Positions 27,925 through 37,100 of a stretch of DNA of 64,000 nucleotides are shown here, piece after piece; positions within the stretch are counted from its first letter, which is position 1; each line of letters starts with the position of its first letter. Both the position numbers and the translations under genes were made by a program. The DNA comes from Haematospirillum sp. H4485. Its GTDB lineage: Bacteria > Pseudomonadota > Alphaproteobacteria > Rhodospirillales > Rhodospirillaceae. The notes under the pieces were generated by a model. The model searched no databases. It was not told the origin of the DNA and saw nothing but the letters and a program-made list of their open reading frames with translations. Location of the stretch: positions 1 through 64,000 of the forward strand of contig NZ_JAAVSY010000012.1 of assembly GCF_012102745.1 (NCBI RefSeq). Reading direction: 5' to 3'.

Positions 27925-29337
27925 ATGAAGGATTTATTTTCTGATCTGGATCTGCATCAACAAAGAATTGCTCTTCTGTCTGAAGATGGCGGTGAAGTGT
28001 CATACCACGACCTTTCTATTCAGACTGACTTCTGGGCAAATGCCGTTGCAGGGCGCAGCCTTGTCCTGACTCTGTGCCAGAATTGCCCGGAAGCTGTTAT
28101 TGCGTATATCGGGCTGATGCGCGCAAATTCCGTACCAGCCTTGGTGCATCACTCCGTATCACAGCACCATCTTGTAGACATTACGAACCGCCTGAACCCG
28201 GGTTACATCCTCTGTCCACTGGATCATGCATCAGCCTTCGGGCACACCAGGATCGTACAACAAAGAAACGGCTATGTCCTGATGCACCGGGGAGAAAGCC
28301 CCGCAATGCACGATCAACTGTCCCTTCTTCTCACAACATCAGGATCAACAGGAAGCCGGTCTTTCGTCCGGATTTCACGCAATAATATCCTTAGTAATGC
28401 GGCATCAATTGCACAATCTCTCGACCTCAAAGAGTCTGACCGTGCGATCACCACAATGCCCTTCAGCTACAGCTACGGACTGTCAATCATTCATTCCCAT
28501 CTTCTTGTCGGCGCATCTGTTTTTGTGACAGAGAACGCGGTGGTTACACCTGCTTTCTGGCATGCCGTACAGGAGCATCGCGTCACAAACTTTGGTGGCG
28601 TGCCGTTTATTTACCAGACATTGAAGCGTCTGCGCCTTGACACGATGGACTTACCCGCCTTGCGTCTGCTGACACAGGCCGGGGGACGTATGGATCCAGA
28701 CGATATCCAGTCATTTGTACAGTCATGCGCAAGAAACGACAGACAGTTCCGGGTCATGTATGGACAGACGGAGGCAACTGCGCGCATGTCCTGCGTCCCT
28801 TGGGATGCCATGCCATCCAAGGGACATACCATCGGTATTCCGATCCCCGGGGGAAGCATGTTCCTGATTGATGAAGCCGGGAATCCGATACAGGAACCGG
28901 AACAGCCAGGCGAGCTTGTCTATCAAGGCCCCAATGTCTCACTTGGCTTGGCACAATCTGCAAATGACCTGACCTTGGGAGATTGCCACAAAGGGACCTT
29001 GCACACAGGGGATATCGCCTGCCGCGACAGTGATGGATTCCTGCGTATTATCGGGCGCAAGAAGCGATTCCTGAAAATATTCGGGCACAGGGTCAGCCTG
29101 GACGAAACAGAGCATCTTCTGGAAAAGGCCGGCTATCACGCTGCATGCAGTGGCCATGACGATAGACTATGTGTTTTTATTACAGACGCGGACAAGGCTA
29201 GGGATGTAGCCGCATTCCTGCAATCTGTAACAAGCCTGCATCACAAGGGGATCTTCGTTCATGCAGTCCCCGCATTTCCCCGTCTCGAGTCAGGGAAAAC
29301 GGATTATTCCACCCTTATGAGCCAGGCTGTGCCATGA
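27925..29337 (+). CDS. AMP-forming acyl ligase (ANL superfamily)
   Basis: This is a 470-residue adenylating enzyme that activates a carboxylic acid as acyl-AMP and then passes it to CoA or a carrier protein. It has the P-loop LLTTSGSTGSRSFVRIS (the usual Lys is replaced by Phe/Val context), motif A5 VMYGQTEATARMS, motif A7 GTLHTGDIACRDSDGFL and the hinge IGRKKRFLKIFGHRVSLDE. The C-terminal domain is short but keeps a Lys in ESGKTDYSTL. ATG 27925 has AAGGA about 10 nt upstream; a longer start at 27880 has none. It is linked to luxE- and luxC-like genes with a 4-nt overlap, so its product probably feeds a fatty-aldehyde pathway. The substrate is unknown. Confidence 0.87.
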   Translation: MKDLFSDLDLHQQRIALLSEDGGEVSYHDLSIQTDFWANAVAGRSLVLTLCQNCPEAVIAYIGLMRANSVPALVHHSVSQHHLVDITNRLNPGYILCPLDHASAFGHTRIVQQRNGYVLMHRGESPAMHDQLSLLLTTSGSTGSRSFVRISRNNILSNAASIAQSLDLKESDRAITTMPFSYSYGLSIIHSHLLVGASVFVTENAVVTPAFWHAVQEHRVTNFGGVPFIYQTLKRLRLDTMDLPALRLLTQAGGRMDPDDIQSFVQSCARNDRQFRVMYGQTEATARMSCVPWDAMPSKGHTIGIPIPGGSMFLIDEAGNPIQEPEQPGELVYQGPNVSLGLAQSANDLTLGDCHKGTLHTGDIACRDSDGFLRIIGRKKRFLKIFGHRVSLDETEHLLEKAGYHAACSGHDDRLCVFITDADKARDVAAFLQSVTSLHHKGIFVHAVPAFPRLESGKTDYSTLMSQAVP

Positions 29338-30413
29338 TCACACCCTTGCCCCTTGATACTTTCTTTGACGAACCACCCTACGGACTGGCTCGTCCGCAAA
29401 GAGAGACCCTCTTTCTGGAACGCATGTCGTGGTTGACACACCATCATATGCAACACTGCCCGTCTTACAAAAAAATGATGGCTTTCTTCCCGGACCAGAC
29501 GGAAAAGCATCCCTCTCTGGAGCACATTCCCTTCTTGCCGGTTCGCCTCTTCAAGGAACTGGATCTGAAAAGTGTTCCCCGGAACCAGGTCCAGAAGACC
29601 CTGCTGTCATCAGGAACAACCGGTCATACACGTTCGCGCATTGCTCTTGATCATGCTGAAATCATACGACAAACGAAAGTCCTTACCCACATTACAGTGA
29701 ATTTTACGGGGCTGGAACGGATGCCCATGCTGATCATCGACTCACAATCCGCACAAAGGGGTGCGGATGCATTATCAGCGCGCACAGCAGCTACAACCGG
29801 ATTTTCACTCTTTGGGCGCCCCATCACGTATGCCCTGGACAAACAGGGAATGACCGATCTGAATGCCCTGAAGGACTTTGAAGCCCGTTATGGTAACCAG
29901 CCTGTTTTTGTCTTTGGCCTCACCTTCCTTGTATTCTCAAAATTTCTGAAGTGCCTTGAGGAACAGGGTATGCGCCTTGATCTGGGGAAAAGTATCCTGA
30001 TCCATGGTGGTGGGTGGAAGAAGATGGCCGACCAACAGATCAGCGCCAGGGCATTTCGTGCACTGGCTGAGAAAACAACCGGTATCCGTTCTGTCCATAA
30101 TTACTATGGTCTTGTCGAACAAACAGGCTCCATCTTTCTTGAATGTGAGCAACACTATCTGCATCCGTCCCTGTTCTCGGATGTCCTGGTGCGGAATGCG
30201 CATCTTGAGCCGTGCGCATCAAACGAACGGGGTTTGCTTCAGCTCTTTTCCGCTTTGCCCGAAAGCTATCCCGGTCATAGTCTTTTGACAGAAGATGAAG
30301 CCACGATTCTTGGGGAAGATGATTGTCCGTGCGGGAGAAAGGGGAAATATTTTGTTGTACATGGACGAGTCCAGGACGCTGAAGCCAGAGGATGCAGCGA
30401 TACCCTTTCTTGA
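29334..30413 (+). CDS. LuxE-like acyl-protein synthetase
   Basis: This 359-residue protein belongs to the LuxE/acyl-protein synthetase branch of adenylating enzymes. In luminous bacteria LuxE activates a fatty acid and holds it as a thioester for reduction by LuxC. The phosphate-binding loop is LLSSGTTGHTRSRIALD. The family-like tail is EDDCPCGRKGKYFVVHGRVQD, with a CxC pair close to the thioester-accepting position in LuxE. It overlaps the ligase gene by 4 nt and the luxC-like gene by about 53 nt. No luxAB or luxD genes lie in the window, so light emission is not implied. Confidence 0.86.
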   Translation: MITPLPLDTFFDEPPYGLARPQRETLFLERMSWLTHHHMQHCPSYKKMMAFFPDQTEKHPSLEHIPFLPVRLFKELDLKSVPRNQVQKTLLSSGTTGHTRSRIALDHAEIIRQTKVLTHITVNFTGLERMPMLIIDSQSAQRGADALSARTAATTGFSLFGRPITYALDKQGMTDLNALKDFEARYGNQPVFVFGLTFLVFSKFLKCLEEQGMRLDLGKSILIHGGGWKKMADQQISARAFRALAEKTTGIRSVHNYYGLVEQTGSIFLECEQHYLHPSLFSDVLVRNAHLEPCASNERGLLQLFSALPESYPGHSLLTEDEATILGEDDCPCGRKGKYFVVHGRVQDAEARGCSDTLS

Positions 30414-31596
30414 TGAGGGATCTACCGTTGATCTGCTGGCCGGGAATCGTGACCTGCATGACACGTGTCTTCCACCATTCGCACCGCCTGTCTGCGAATT
30501 CCTCGGCGCCTTGTCAAAGGCCCTGCGTCTTGATCCGCAAGCCAAGAAGAAACCCGACCTGCAAACGTTTGCTTTCTGGTGTCGGCCTGCAGGCATCAAG
30601 GCCTCACAGAAACTCTGCAATGATTCCAGACTACGCCTTGGGCGCGGCCTGACACTACACATTGCACCCGGCAATATTCCCGTCAACACAGCCTTCTCGC
30701 TAGCCTTTGGCCTGTTGGCCGGTAACGTGAACATCGTGCGGGCTCCGTCACGCCCATTTGAAGAGATCGATATCCTGTGCCGCATTCTGAATGATGTTGT
30801 CAGCGTATCTCCATATCAAGACATGGCCAGGCGCTTTGCCATCGTCCGTTATGCAAGGGATCTGGATTTAACCGCCACACTGTCACGTGTCTGTGCAGCC
30901 CGCATGATCTGGGGCGGCGATTCAACTGTCACGCACATCCGGTCCCTGCCGACACGACCGGACTGCGTTGATGTTGTATTCCCTGATCGCCTGTCCCTGT
31001 GCATCATGGATTCCGATGCCGTTGCCAAGCTGGAAGACGATGATCTGGCTGCACTTGCCCGTGCGTTCTTCAACGACGCATACACAATGGACCAGAACGC
31101 ATGCTCTTCCCCCCGTTATGTCATCTGGTGCGGCAAAGGAAGAGGTCCACAGCGTTTCTGGAATGCCCTTGAACATCACATAACAGACAGGTCATACACA
31201 CTGCGCGCCGAACAGGCTGTCAGCAAAGCCACCTCTGTCCTGAAAGCCCTGGCGATACGCCCGGACATCCAGGCGGTCCAGCCGTACGGCATTACCCTTT
31301 CTGTACTGGACCTGCCAACCGTTCCCCTGTGCTTTGAGACAGAAAGCGGTCGAGGTGGCTTCTTCTTCCAGACGCACATTCATCACCTTGATGATCTTGC
31401 CCCGTCCTTGTCCCCGAAAGTACAGACCTTAACGTACTTCGGCATCACACCATCGGCCATGCAGGAATGGGCCCTGCGCCATGGTATCTGCGGGATAAGC
31501 CGCATTGTGCCTGTCGGGCAGGCCCTGGACATGGATGTGCTCTGGGATGGTTTCAATATTGTGGCAGAGCTCTCACGCATTGTTCACGTGAGATAA
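30361..31596 (+). CDS. LuxC-like acyl-CoA/acyl-protein reductase
   Basis: This is a 411-residue NAD(P)H-dependent reductase of the aldehyde-dehydrogenase fold that reduces an activated acyl group to an aldehyde. The family motif LHIAPGNIPVNTAFSL is near residue 100, and the nucleophile Cys248 is in MDQNACSSPRYV, as in LuxC. The start within the overlap with luxE is not certain; ATG 30361 (MDESRTLKPED) is the most natural. It is the last gene of the operon. The convergent glycine-rich gene ends 60 bp away. Confidence 0.86.
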   Translation: MDESRTLKPEDAAIPFLDEGSTVDLLAGNRDLHDTCLPPFAPPVCEFLGALSKALRLDPQAKKKPDLQTFAFWCRPAGIKASQKLCNDSRLRLGRGLTLHIAPGNIPVNTAFSLAFGLLAGNVNIVRAPSRPFEEIDILCRILNDVVSVSPYQDMARRFAIVRYARDLDLTATLSRVCAARMIWGGDSTVTHIRSLPTRPDCVDVVFPDRLSLCIMDSDAVAKLEDDDLAALARAFFNDAYTMDQNACSSPRYVIWCGKGRGPQRFWNALEHHITDRSYTLRAEQAVSKATSVLKALAIRPDIQAVQPYGITLSVLDLPTVPLCFETESGRGGFFFQTHIHHLDDLAPSLSPKVQTLTYFGITPSAMQEWALRHGICGISRIVPVGQALDMDVLWDGFNIVAELSRIVHVR

Positions 31597-31656
31597 AGAC
31601 CGCAGCGAACGGTTCCGGTCAGAGCATCCCTTGGTCCTGGGGCATGCAGGACGCTG

Positions 31657-32952
31657 TCAGAAACTTGGACCGAAACGGTCGCACTCAATCACAAAAATAC
31701 CCGCCCCCAGTCGCGACCGGCCTGGACGCCCGGGCAACCCGTCAGCACCCCAAAGTCCGTCACATCCCCGACGCCCGGGAGCAATACCGGGCAGTGCTCT
31801 TCCCCCCGCACCACCAAGCCCCGGCAATCCACCCGAACCCGGTGAACCACCCGGCCCCCCCAAAGACGGCAAAGAGAGGGACCGGATCACCGTTCCCACC
31901 GGAACCTGGACAAAAATATTGGATGACAGCCCACCGTTTCCGCCTTGTCCGCCATGACCGCCACGCCCCCCGTGACCACCGGCACCCCCGTCCCCGGAAG
32001 GCCGCAAGACACGGAGAGACTTGATGCCGTTACCACCCTGCCCACCGTTACCACCGCGCCCTCCCTGCCCGCCGCTCCCCCCTGGAGCACCAGACCCAGC
32101 ACAGGAAAAGATACGCAGGGGACGAGAGTCACACCCCACCAACCGCGCAATCCGTATATCGGCTACCTTGCACATGCCACCATTACGGCCACGCACACCA
32201 TGGCCTCCGTCCAGACCGGACCCACCATCCCCGGCATGACACTGCGCGGGAACATGAACCGGGACCGGACCAAAGAGAGATCCCTCGACCTCGACAGACA
32301 TACCAGGAACACCGTCATCCCCGGGTAACCCGTCAACACCAGGGCATCCTGTATTGGGACTCAGCTGCCGGTCTACCGAGAAAGGCGTTGGCAGAACCGC
32401 AATATCGTACCTGTCCTCGGCGACGTCCTGCCAGGAGCTGACCGGATCAACACGTTCCAGCGTGCCGCACACCAGAAACAAGACATTGCCTGAAACGGTA
32501 ATCCTGGCCCCCTCCTCCAGGACCAGGTGATCAACGTGCACAAAGACATACAGCTCTTCCATGTAATCAAGGCCGGGCCACTGTCCATGACGGACACTGA
32601 CATCCCAGATCTCACCTTGGGCAAGTCGCTTGTAGGAAAGACGGATCACCTTGACATGCAGGGGCAGATGGTTGGCAAGCCCGGCACGGTCCGCTTCATG
32701 CAGCCTGCCATCCGCGATCGCATATTCCTCGCCACGGTCATGCATCCCCTGGGGAAGGCGCTGGCGCGCTTCAATCCCGCGATAGAACAATGCACTCTTG
32801 CGTACACGGACCGCATGATCCGGCGAGCCAAACAAACGACGCGCCGTCTCCAGATCCGGCACTGTGACAAAATGGGTTCCGATCGGCCAGTCCTCCCCGG
32901 GGCGGGGAAGGACCGACAGATCGTAATCCGAAGACTCAGTGGTCACCACCAT
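31657..32952 (-). CDS. Glycine-rich repeat protein, second of a tandem pair
   Basis: This 431-residue protein has no recognisable enzymatic motif. The N-terminal 180 residues are ordinary and probably beta-rich (LYVFVHVDHLVLEEGARITV). They are followed by glycine-rich, collagen-like or GGxGG tracts (GGQGGRGGNGGQGGNG and GGHGGRGGHGGQGGNGG), broken by short beta segments and a few Cys. It shares an architecture with the upstream neighbour: Gly tract, LRIFSCAGSG (compare LVVFTRSGAG), Gly tract, then FVQVPVGTVIRSL (compare FIKVPAEAVSSVV). No signal peptide is seen. It lies 17 bp after its paralogue and probably belongs to the RHS operon. No ribosome-binding site is obvious at ATG 32952, so a nearby GTG may be used. 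Confidence 0.82.
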   Translation of the reverse strand: MVVTTESSDYDLSVLPRPGEDWPIGTHFVTVPDLETARRLFGSPDHAVRVRKSALFYRGIEARQRLPQGMHDRGEEYAIADGRLHEADRAGLANHLPLHVKVIRLSYKRLAQGEIWDVSVRHGQWPGLDYMEELYVFVHVDHLVLEEGARITVSGNVLFLVCGTLERVDPVSSWQDVAEDRYDIAVLPTPFSVDRQLSPNTGCPGVDGLPGDDGVPGMSVEVEGSLFGPVPVHVPAQCHAGDGGSGLDGGHGVRGRNGGMCKVADIRIARLVGCDSRPLRIFSCAGSGAPGGSGGQGGRGGNGGQGGNGIKSLRVLRPSGDGGAGGHGGRGGHGGQGGNGGLSSNIFVQVPVGTVIRSLSLPSLGGPGGSPGSGGLPGLGGAGGRALPGIAPGRRGCDGLWGADGLPGRPGRSRLGAGIFVIECDRFGPSF

Positions 32953-32969
32953 GCGTATAACCGTACCGT

Positions 32970-34145
32970 CTACAGACTGTTAATATAAATGTTCCCGGGA
33001 TTACCCTGACGAATCCCCGCCTTGCCGGGCTGACCGGGCTTGCCATTGTTGCCACGCGCACCACCTGCTCCGTTGGCAGAATGCTTCCCGCCAGCGCCGC
33101 CATTTCCAGCACGGCCGCCAGCACCACCCAGGCCACCGGCACCACCAATGCCGGCATGGGCAATATCAGCAACCCCGACAACACTGGATACCGCTTCGGC
33201 AGGAACCTTTATGAACACATCACCACCATCGACAGCATCGCCGCCCTGACCACCGTTCCCACCATCGCCGCCATTGCCGCCACGACCACCGTCGCCGCCA
33301 TCAGTGCCTTCACAGCCGGAATCACAACCACAGCCCCCGTTTCCACCCTGCTGTCCGGCACCGCCGTCTCCACCACGACCGCCGGCACCACCGGCCCCGG
33401 AACGCGTGAAGACAACCAGCTTTTCTCCTTCCGGATTATCAAACGCATAGAATGTCAGATTGGCCTGCAGGCTGGGGCGTCCGGTTCCACCGAGATTTCC
33501 ATCCTGCCCATCCCCGCCATTGGATCCGTTGCTGCCAAGACCGCCAGGCCCGACACCTGTGCAGATCCCCGGAGACGCAGGCTGGACATCCTTGCCGGAT
33601 GCAGCCTGATTGGAAGGCGTATCACCATGGGCACCATCCATGCCAGTGACACCGTCTGTACCAAGAATACCGATATGATAGGGCTTGGTTCCCGTACCTT
33701 CACGGAAAGCCACCTTGCGGGCATTGATTGTAAGAACCGTGTTCAGGGCCGTAATGGATCCACCGGCAAACGTTAATGTTCCCACGTTCAGCAAAACAGG
33801 TGCCGAAGCGGGACCATAAACGATATCGGTTGTCACCGTCATGTCCTCAACAGCTATCTTGCTGGCCTGGATCGGGAATATCTTCTCGGCAAAAGCCTTG
33901 TCATGAGGTGCCAGTTTACCGGCGCCGTAGACAAAGTTGCTGAGGCGGACCAGACATCCGTCATCATCGGTACCGGCAAGGGCATTCCCATGCAGACACG
34001 AAAGATGCTGCGTATGGGCCTCGCGCTGTGCATCGGTCAGATCCCCTGCGAACAGGGTTTTATATTCTTCCAGGGACGCAACCTGGACCGGGATCTTTGC
34101 TGCTGGGCAAACGGCCGGTTTCTCTTCAACATCAGAAAGGCTCAT
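32970..34145 (-). CDS. Glycine-rich repeat protein, first of a tandem pair
   Basis: This 391-residue protein starts at ATG 34145, where GGAG sits 9 nt upstream; the ATG three codons earlier would abut that site. Residues 1-150 are non-repetitive (RLSNFVYGAGKLAPHDKAFA ... ITALNTVLTINARKVAF). The rest alternates GGxGG tracts (GGNGGDGGNGGQGGDAVDGG) with short beta-prone strands, plus a Cys cluster GGCGCDSGCEG. Such Gly-rich runs can pack as polyglycine II helices, as in some phage adhesins and antifreeze proteins; that is an inference. It starts 28 bp after the stop of the giant RHS gene, so the two are probably cotranscribed. Confidence 0.83.
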   Translation of the reverse strand: MSLSDVEEKPAVCPAAKIPVQVASLEEYKTLFAGDLTDAQREAHTQHLSCLHGNALAGTDDDGCLVRLSNFVYGAGKLAPHDKAFAEKIFPIQASKIAVEDMTVTTDIVYGPASAPVLLNVGTLTFAGGSITALNTVLTINARKVAFREGTGTKPYHIGILGTDGVTGMDGAHGDTPSNQAASGKDVQPASPGICTGVGPGGLGSNGSNGGDGQDGNLGGTGRPSLQANLTFYAFDNPEGEKLVVFTRSGAGGAGGRGGDGGAGQQGGNGGCGCDSGCEGTDGGDGGRGGNGGDGGNGGQGGDAVDGGDVFIKVPAEAVSSVVGVADIAHAGIGGAGGLGGAGGRAGNGGAGGKHSANGAGGARGNNGKPGQPGKAGIRQGNPGNIYINSL

Positions 34146-34173
34146 ACCTGTCATCTCCTGTATGGGGTTGAGG

Positions 34174-37100
34174 TCATGGAGTAAAACGAACCCATTTCCA
34201 GTCCGGAGCACCATGTATCATTCTTACGGTACCAAGACTTCCATAGGTCGTCCGATTGAGGGCTGTCGCAATTGTTTGGCCAACAGCCCCCCCGCGGGAT
34301 CCCGGGATCGCACTGAAGCAGCAAGACATCTTGATCGGGGGATGTGTACCGCCGCCAACCCAGTCAGGATGTTGGGTCCGCATGTATCGTGCCAGGAGCT
34401 TGGCGGACATCGGGCGCATGTACCCGGCACCCTTGATGGACGGGAACACAAAACGCCCGGCACCATGCACGTCGATCACATCATGGAACTCGGTCCCGGA
34501 TTCATTCAGACGAAAAGCAACAGAAAAAAGCAGCCCAAGCTCTTCGCGATTGAGGGTCAGGAACCGATATGAATGACCGGTCTCGGATTTGGCGATTGGA
34601 TGCACCCGGGTAAAGGCATCAATCAGATCAAAATCGTTCTCTCCCAACGGTACAGGCATCGTATTCCCGAACCAGGAGAAGTAGGACCCGGATGCGGCAA
34701 CGGCTCCGCCAAAACCAGCCAGAGCTGACAAGGCCACCGTTATGCCATTCCCCGCACTGAAAAGGGGCTGACCACCAAGAGCCGCCTGCGTTCCTATCGC
34801 AGCTGCAGAACCGGACAAGCCACCCGCCACCCCGGATGCGGCAAAGCCAATCCGGCTGACAGCTGCAGCCGAATAACCCGCCCTGAAAGCCCGGCCTATT
34901 GCAGCATTGGCTGCTGTACCACCAAAGAACTCACCAGCCGCACCACCCGCAGCACCAGCGGCAAGATCAACAAGTGCCCGCACCGGCGTAAAGCGTTCAC
35001 CGGATGCTCCCGCTGCTGTCGCATCACCCGCCAGGGAACCAACCGCGCCGGCCGCCGCTGAAACAGCGGTAGAGGCCCCAAGCGCCGTTCCTTCTTCTGT
35101 CGCAAACAGGAACGCACCGGCACCGCCTGTAAACAAGGTTACGGCCGTCCCAACCAAAGCACCAAGCAGAACGGCCCACCACGCAGCCTCTCCGGTAGGA
35201 TCAAGAAGAGAGACCGGATTGTTGCCACAGTAAACGTAGGAGGATGCGTACTGTCCCTTGGGATCAACACTGTAGAAACGCTTCGATACCGGATCATAAA
35301 GACGGGCTGACGCATTGTACAAGCCTGTTTCTGCGTCATACTCATACCCGGTAAAACGGTAGCGCAGGTGATCAGCGGCCCCATAACGGGCTACAACCTC
35401 GCCAAATACGTTATAATGGAACGCGCTTGAAAGCCTTCCGTCTGCCACCAGCCCACGCACGGAGCCCAGATGATCCGTCAGAACCGGCATGACTTGCCCG
35501 TCAACCCGAATGGCAAACAACCCACCGGGACCGTAGAGATATTCCGTAACCGATGGCGTTCCCGAAGCAGGACAATATTCCTCCATCACGGTCCAGCCGT
35601 TCACACCACGCACATAGACCCGGCGACCCTCTGTCGTGGTCTTGACGATACGGTTTGATCGGCTGTCATACTCGAAGGCAACATCACCATCCGTGGTCCG
35701 TATCCTGTCCACACGCCGTGTACCCGGATGACGCACAATGTCGGTAATTGCCCTTGAATCAGCCCGGGTCACAGCACCAACAGCATCAAAGACATAATCG
35801 GTACGATCACTGCCATCGGTGTTGATAACCTGGTTTGTACCGGCACGATAACGGTACGCCATTGCCTGACCGTCATGGTCACAGGACAAAACGTTACCGT
35901 TGTCATCATAGGATGTCGGCGTAACGACCCCGAAACTCCAGCGCGGTTGGACAACACCATCAGCCATCGTCCGGGCTGACAGAATCCGACCGCCTGAGTC
36001 ATAGCGACAGACTGTGGACGTCCGCGCCGGGAACCCCGGCACAGCCAAAGCCGGCAGGGAAAAGGTCACATCGATCGAAGAGACCTGCCCATTGTAGTAC
36101 GCGGTACCATCCATAGCCCCGCTGTTGTAGGACAGCTCTTCGGTCATAAAGGCCGAAGAAAGACGGACCGGCCACCCGGGACTGTTATAGGCATAATCCG
36201 TCGTCACCGCTGCCTGTGCACCGGGAAGGATGCGCTGCTCTGCAATCTGGTCACCTGGTGCGTATGTCCATGCGGCCAGCACGGTACCATTTCCATCGAC
36301 CATACGCTCGACCCGGCCGACAGCATCACGCTGTGACAGGACCGTAAACCCGGATGGATAGGTTATGCCGGTCACATTACCCAGGTTGTCATAGGTAAAG
36401 GTTGTCGCATACGCCCGGCCAAGCTGCGGCAAACGCAATGTCTTTCCGGCAACCTGACCGGTATCATCATGATCATAGACAAGAACACTGGTGGCCTGAC
36501 GGCTTGTTTCATCACATTCCGTCGCAGACACCAGATGCCCGAGATTGTTGACAGACGTCCCGTCACCGTCATGCACAAAACGACGCAGGGCGCGGGCACC
36601 GTCCTCCGGGCGTGGCCAATCCGGCTGTTCCGCCCTGGCCTGCAAGGCTCGCCTGTCCCAGTCTGCTGCAACAAGACCGGTTTCAAGCGGTCGCCCATAG
36701 CGGTCATATTTACTGTAAACCACATCACCACGGGCGGCCGTAACAGCATCCCGGGCAAAACGTACATGTCCGGCAGCGTTGAAAACCGCCGTCTTCAGGC
36801 CACTGTCGGGATCCATGCGGCTGATAATCCGTCCAGAAAGATCAGACAGTGTCAGCCTGGTCCAGGCATCGGCTGCCCCTCCGGAAGGAAGAGCATAAAA
36901 ATTCGGCAGACGAACCGCCTGCTGTACGCCATCAGGCGTATAAACCGTGGCCTGACTCTCGATGGTCCAGTGCCCACGTTCTGAATCAACACGGCGGGCC
37001 GTGGCAACCGCCCGGGACAACGTATCGGTCATGGTCACGGACACGTCACCATTCTGGTCTGTTTTCTGCACACAGGCATAGCGACCGACCGGCAGCCCCA

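Noticed and set aside
27925-31596. A complete lux (bioluminescence) operon
   Set aside because: luxA, luxB and luxD are missing; only the aldehyde-forming part has relatives here.
33081-33776. Thr/Ala/Pro-rich plus-strand ORFs opposite the glycine-rich genes
   Set aside because: Complement of GGxGG codons gives Pro/Thr/Ala-rich frames; no start site or family.
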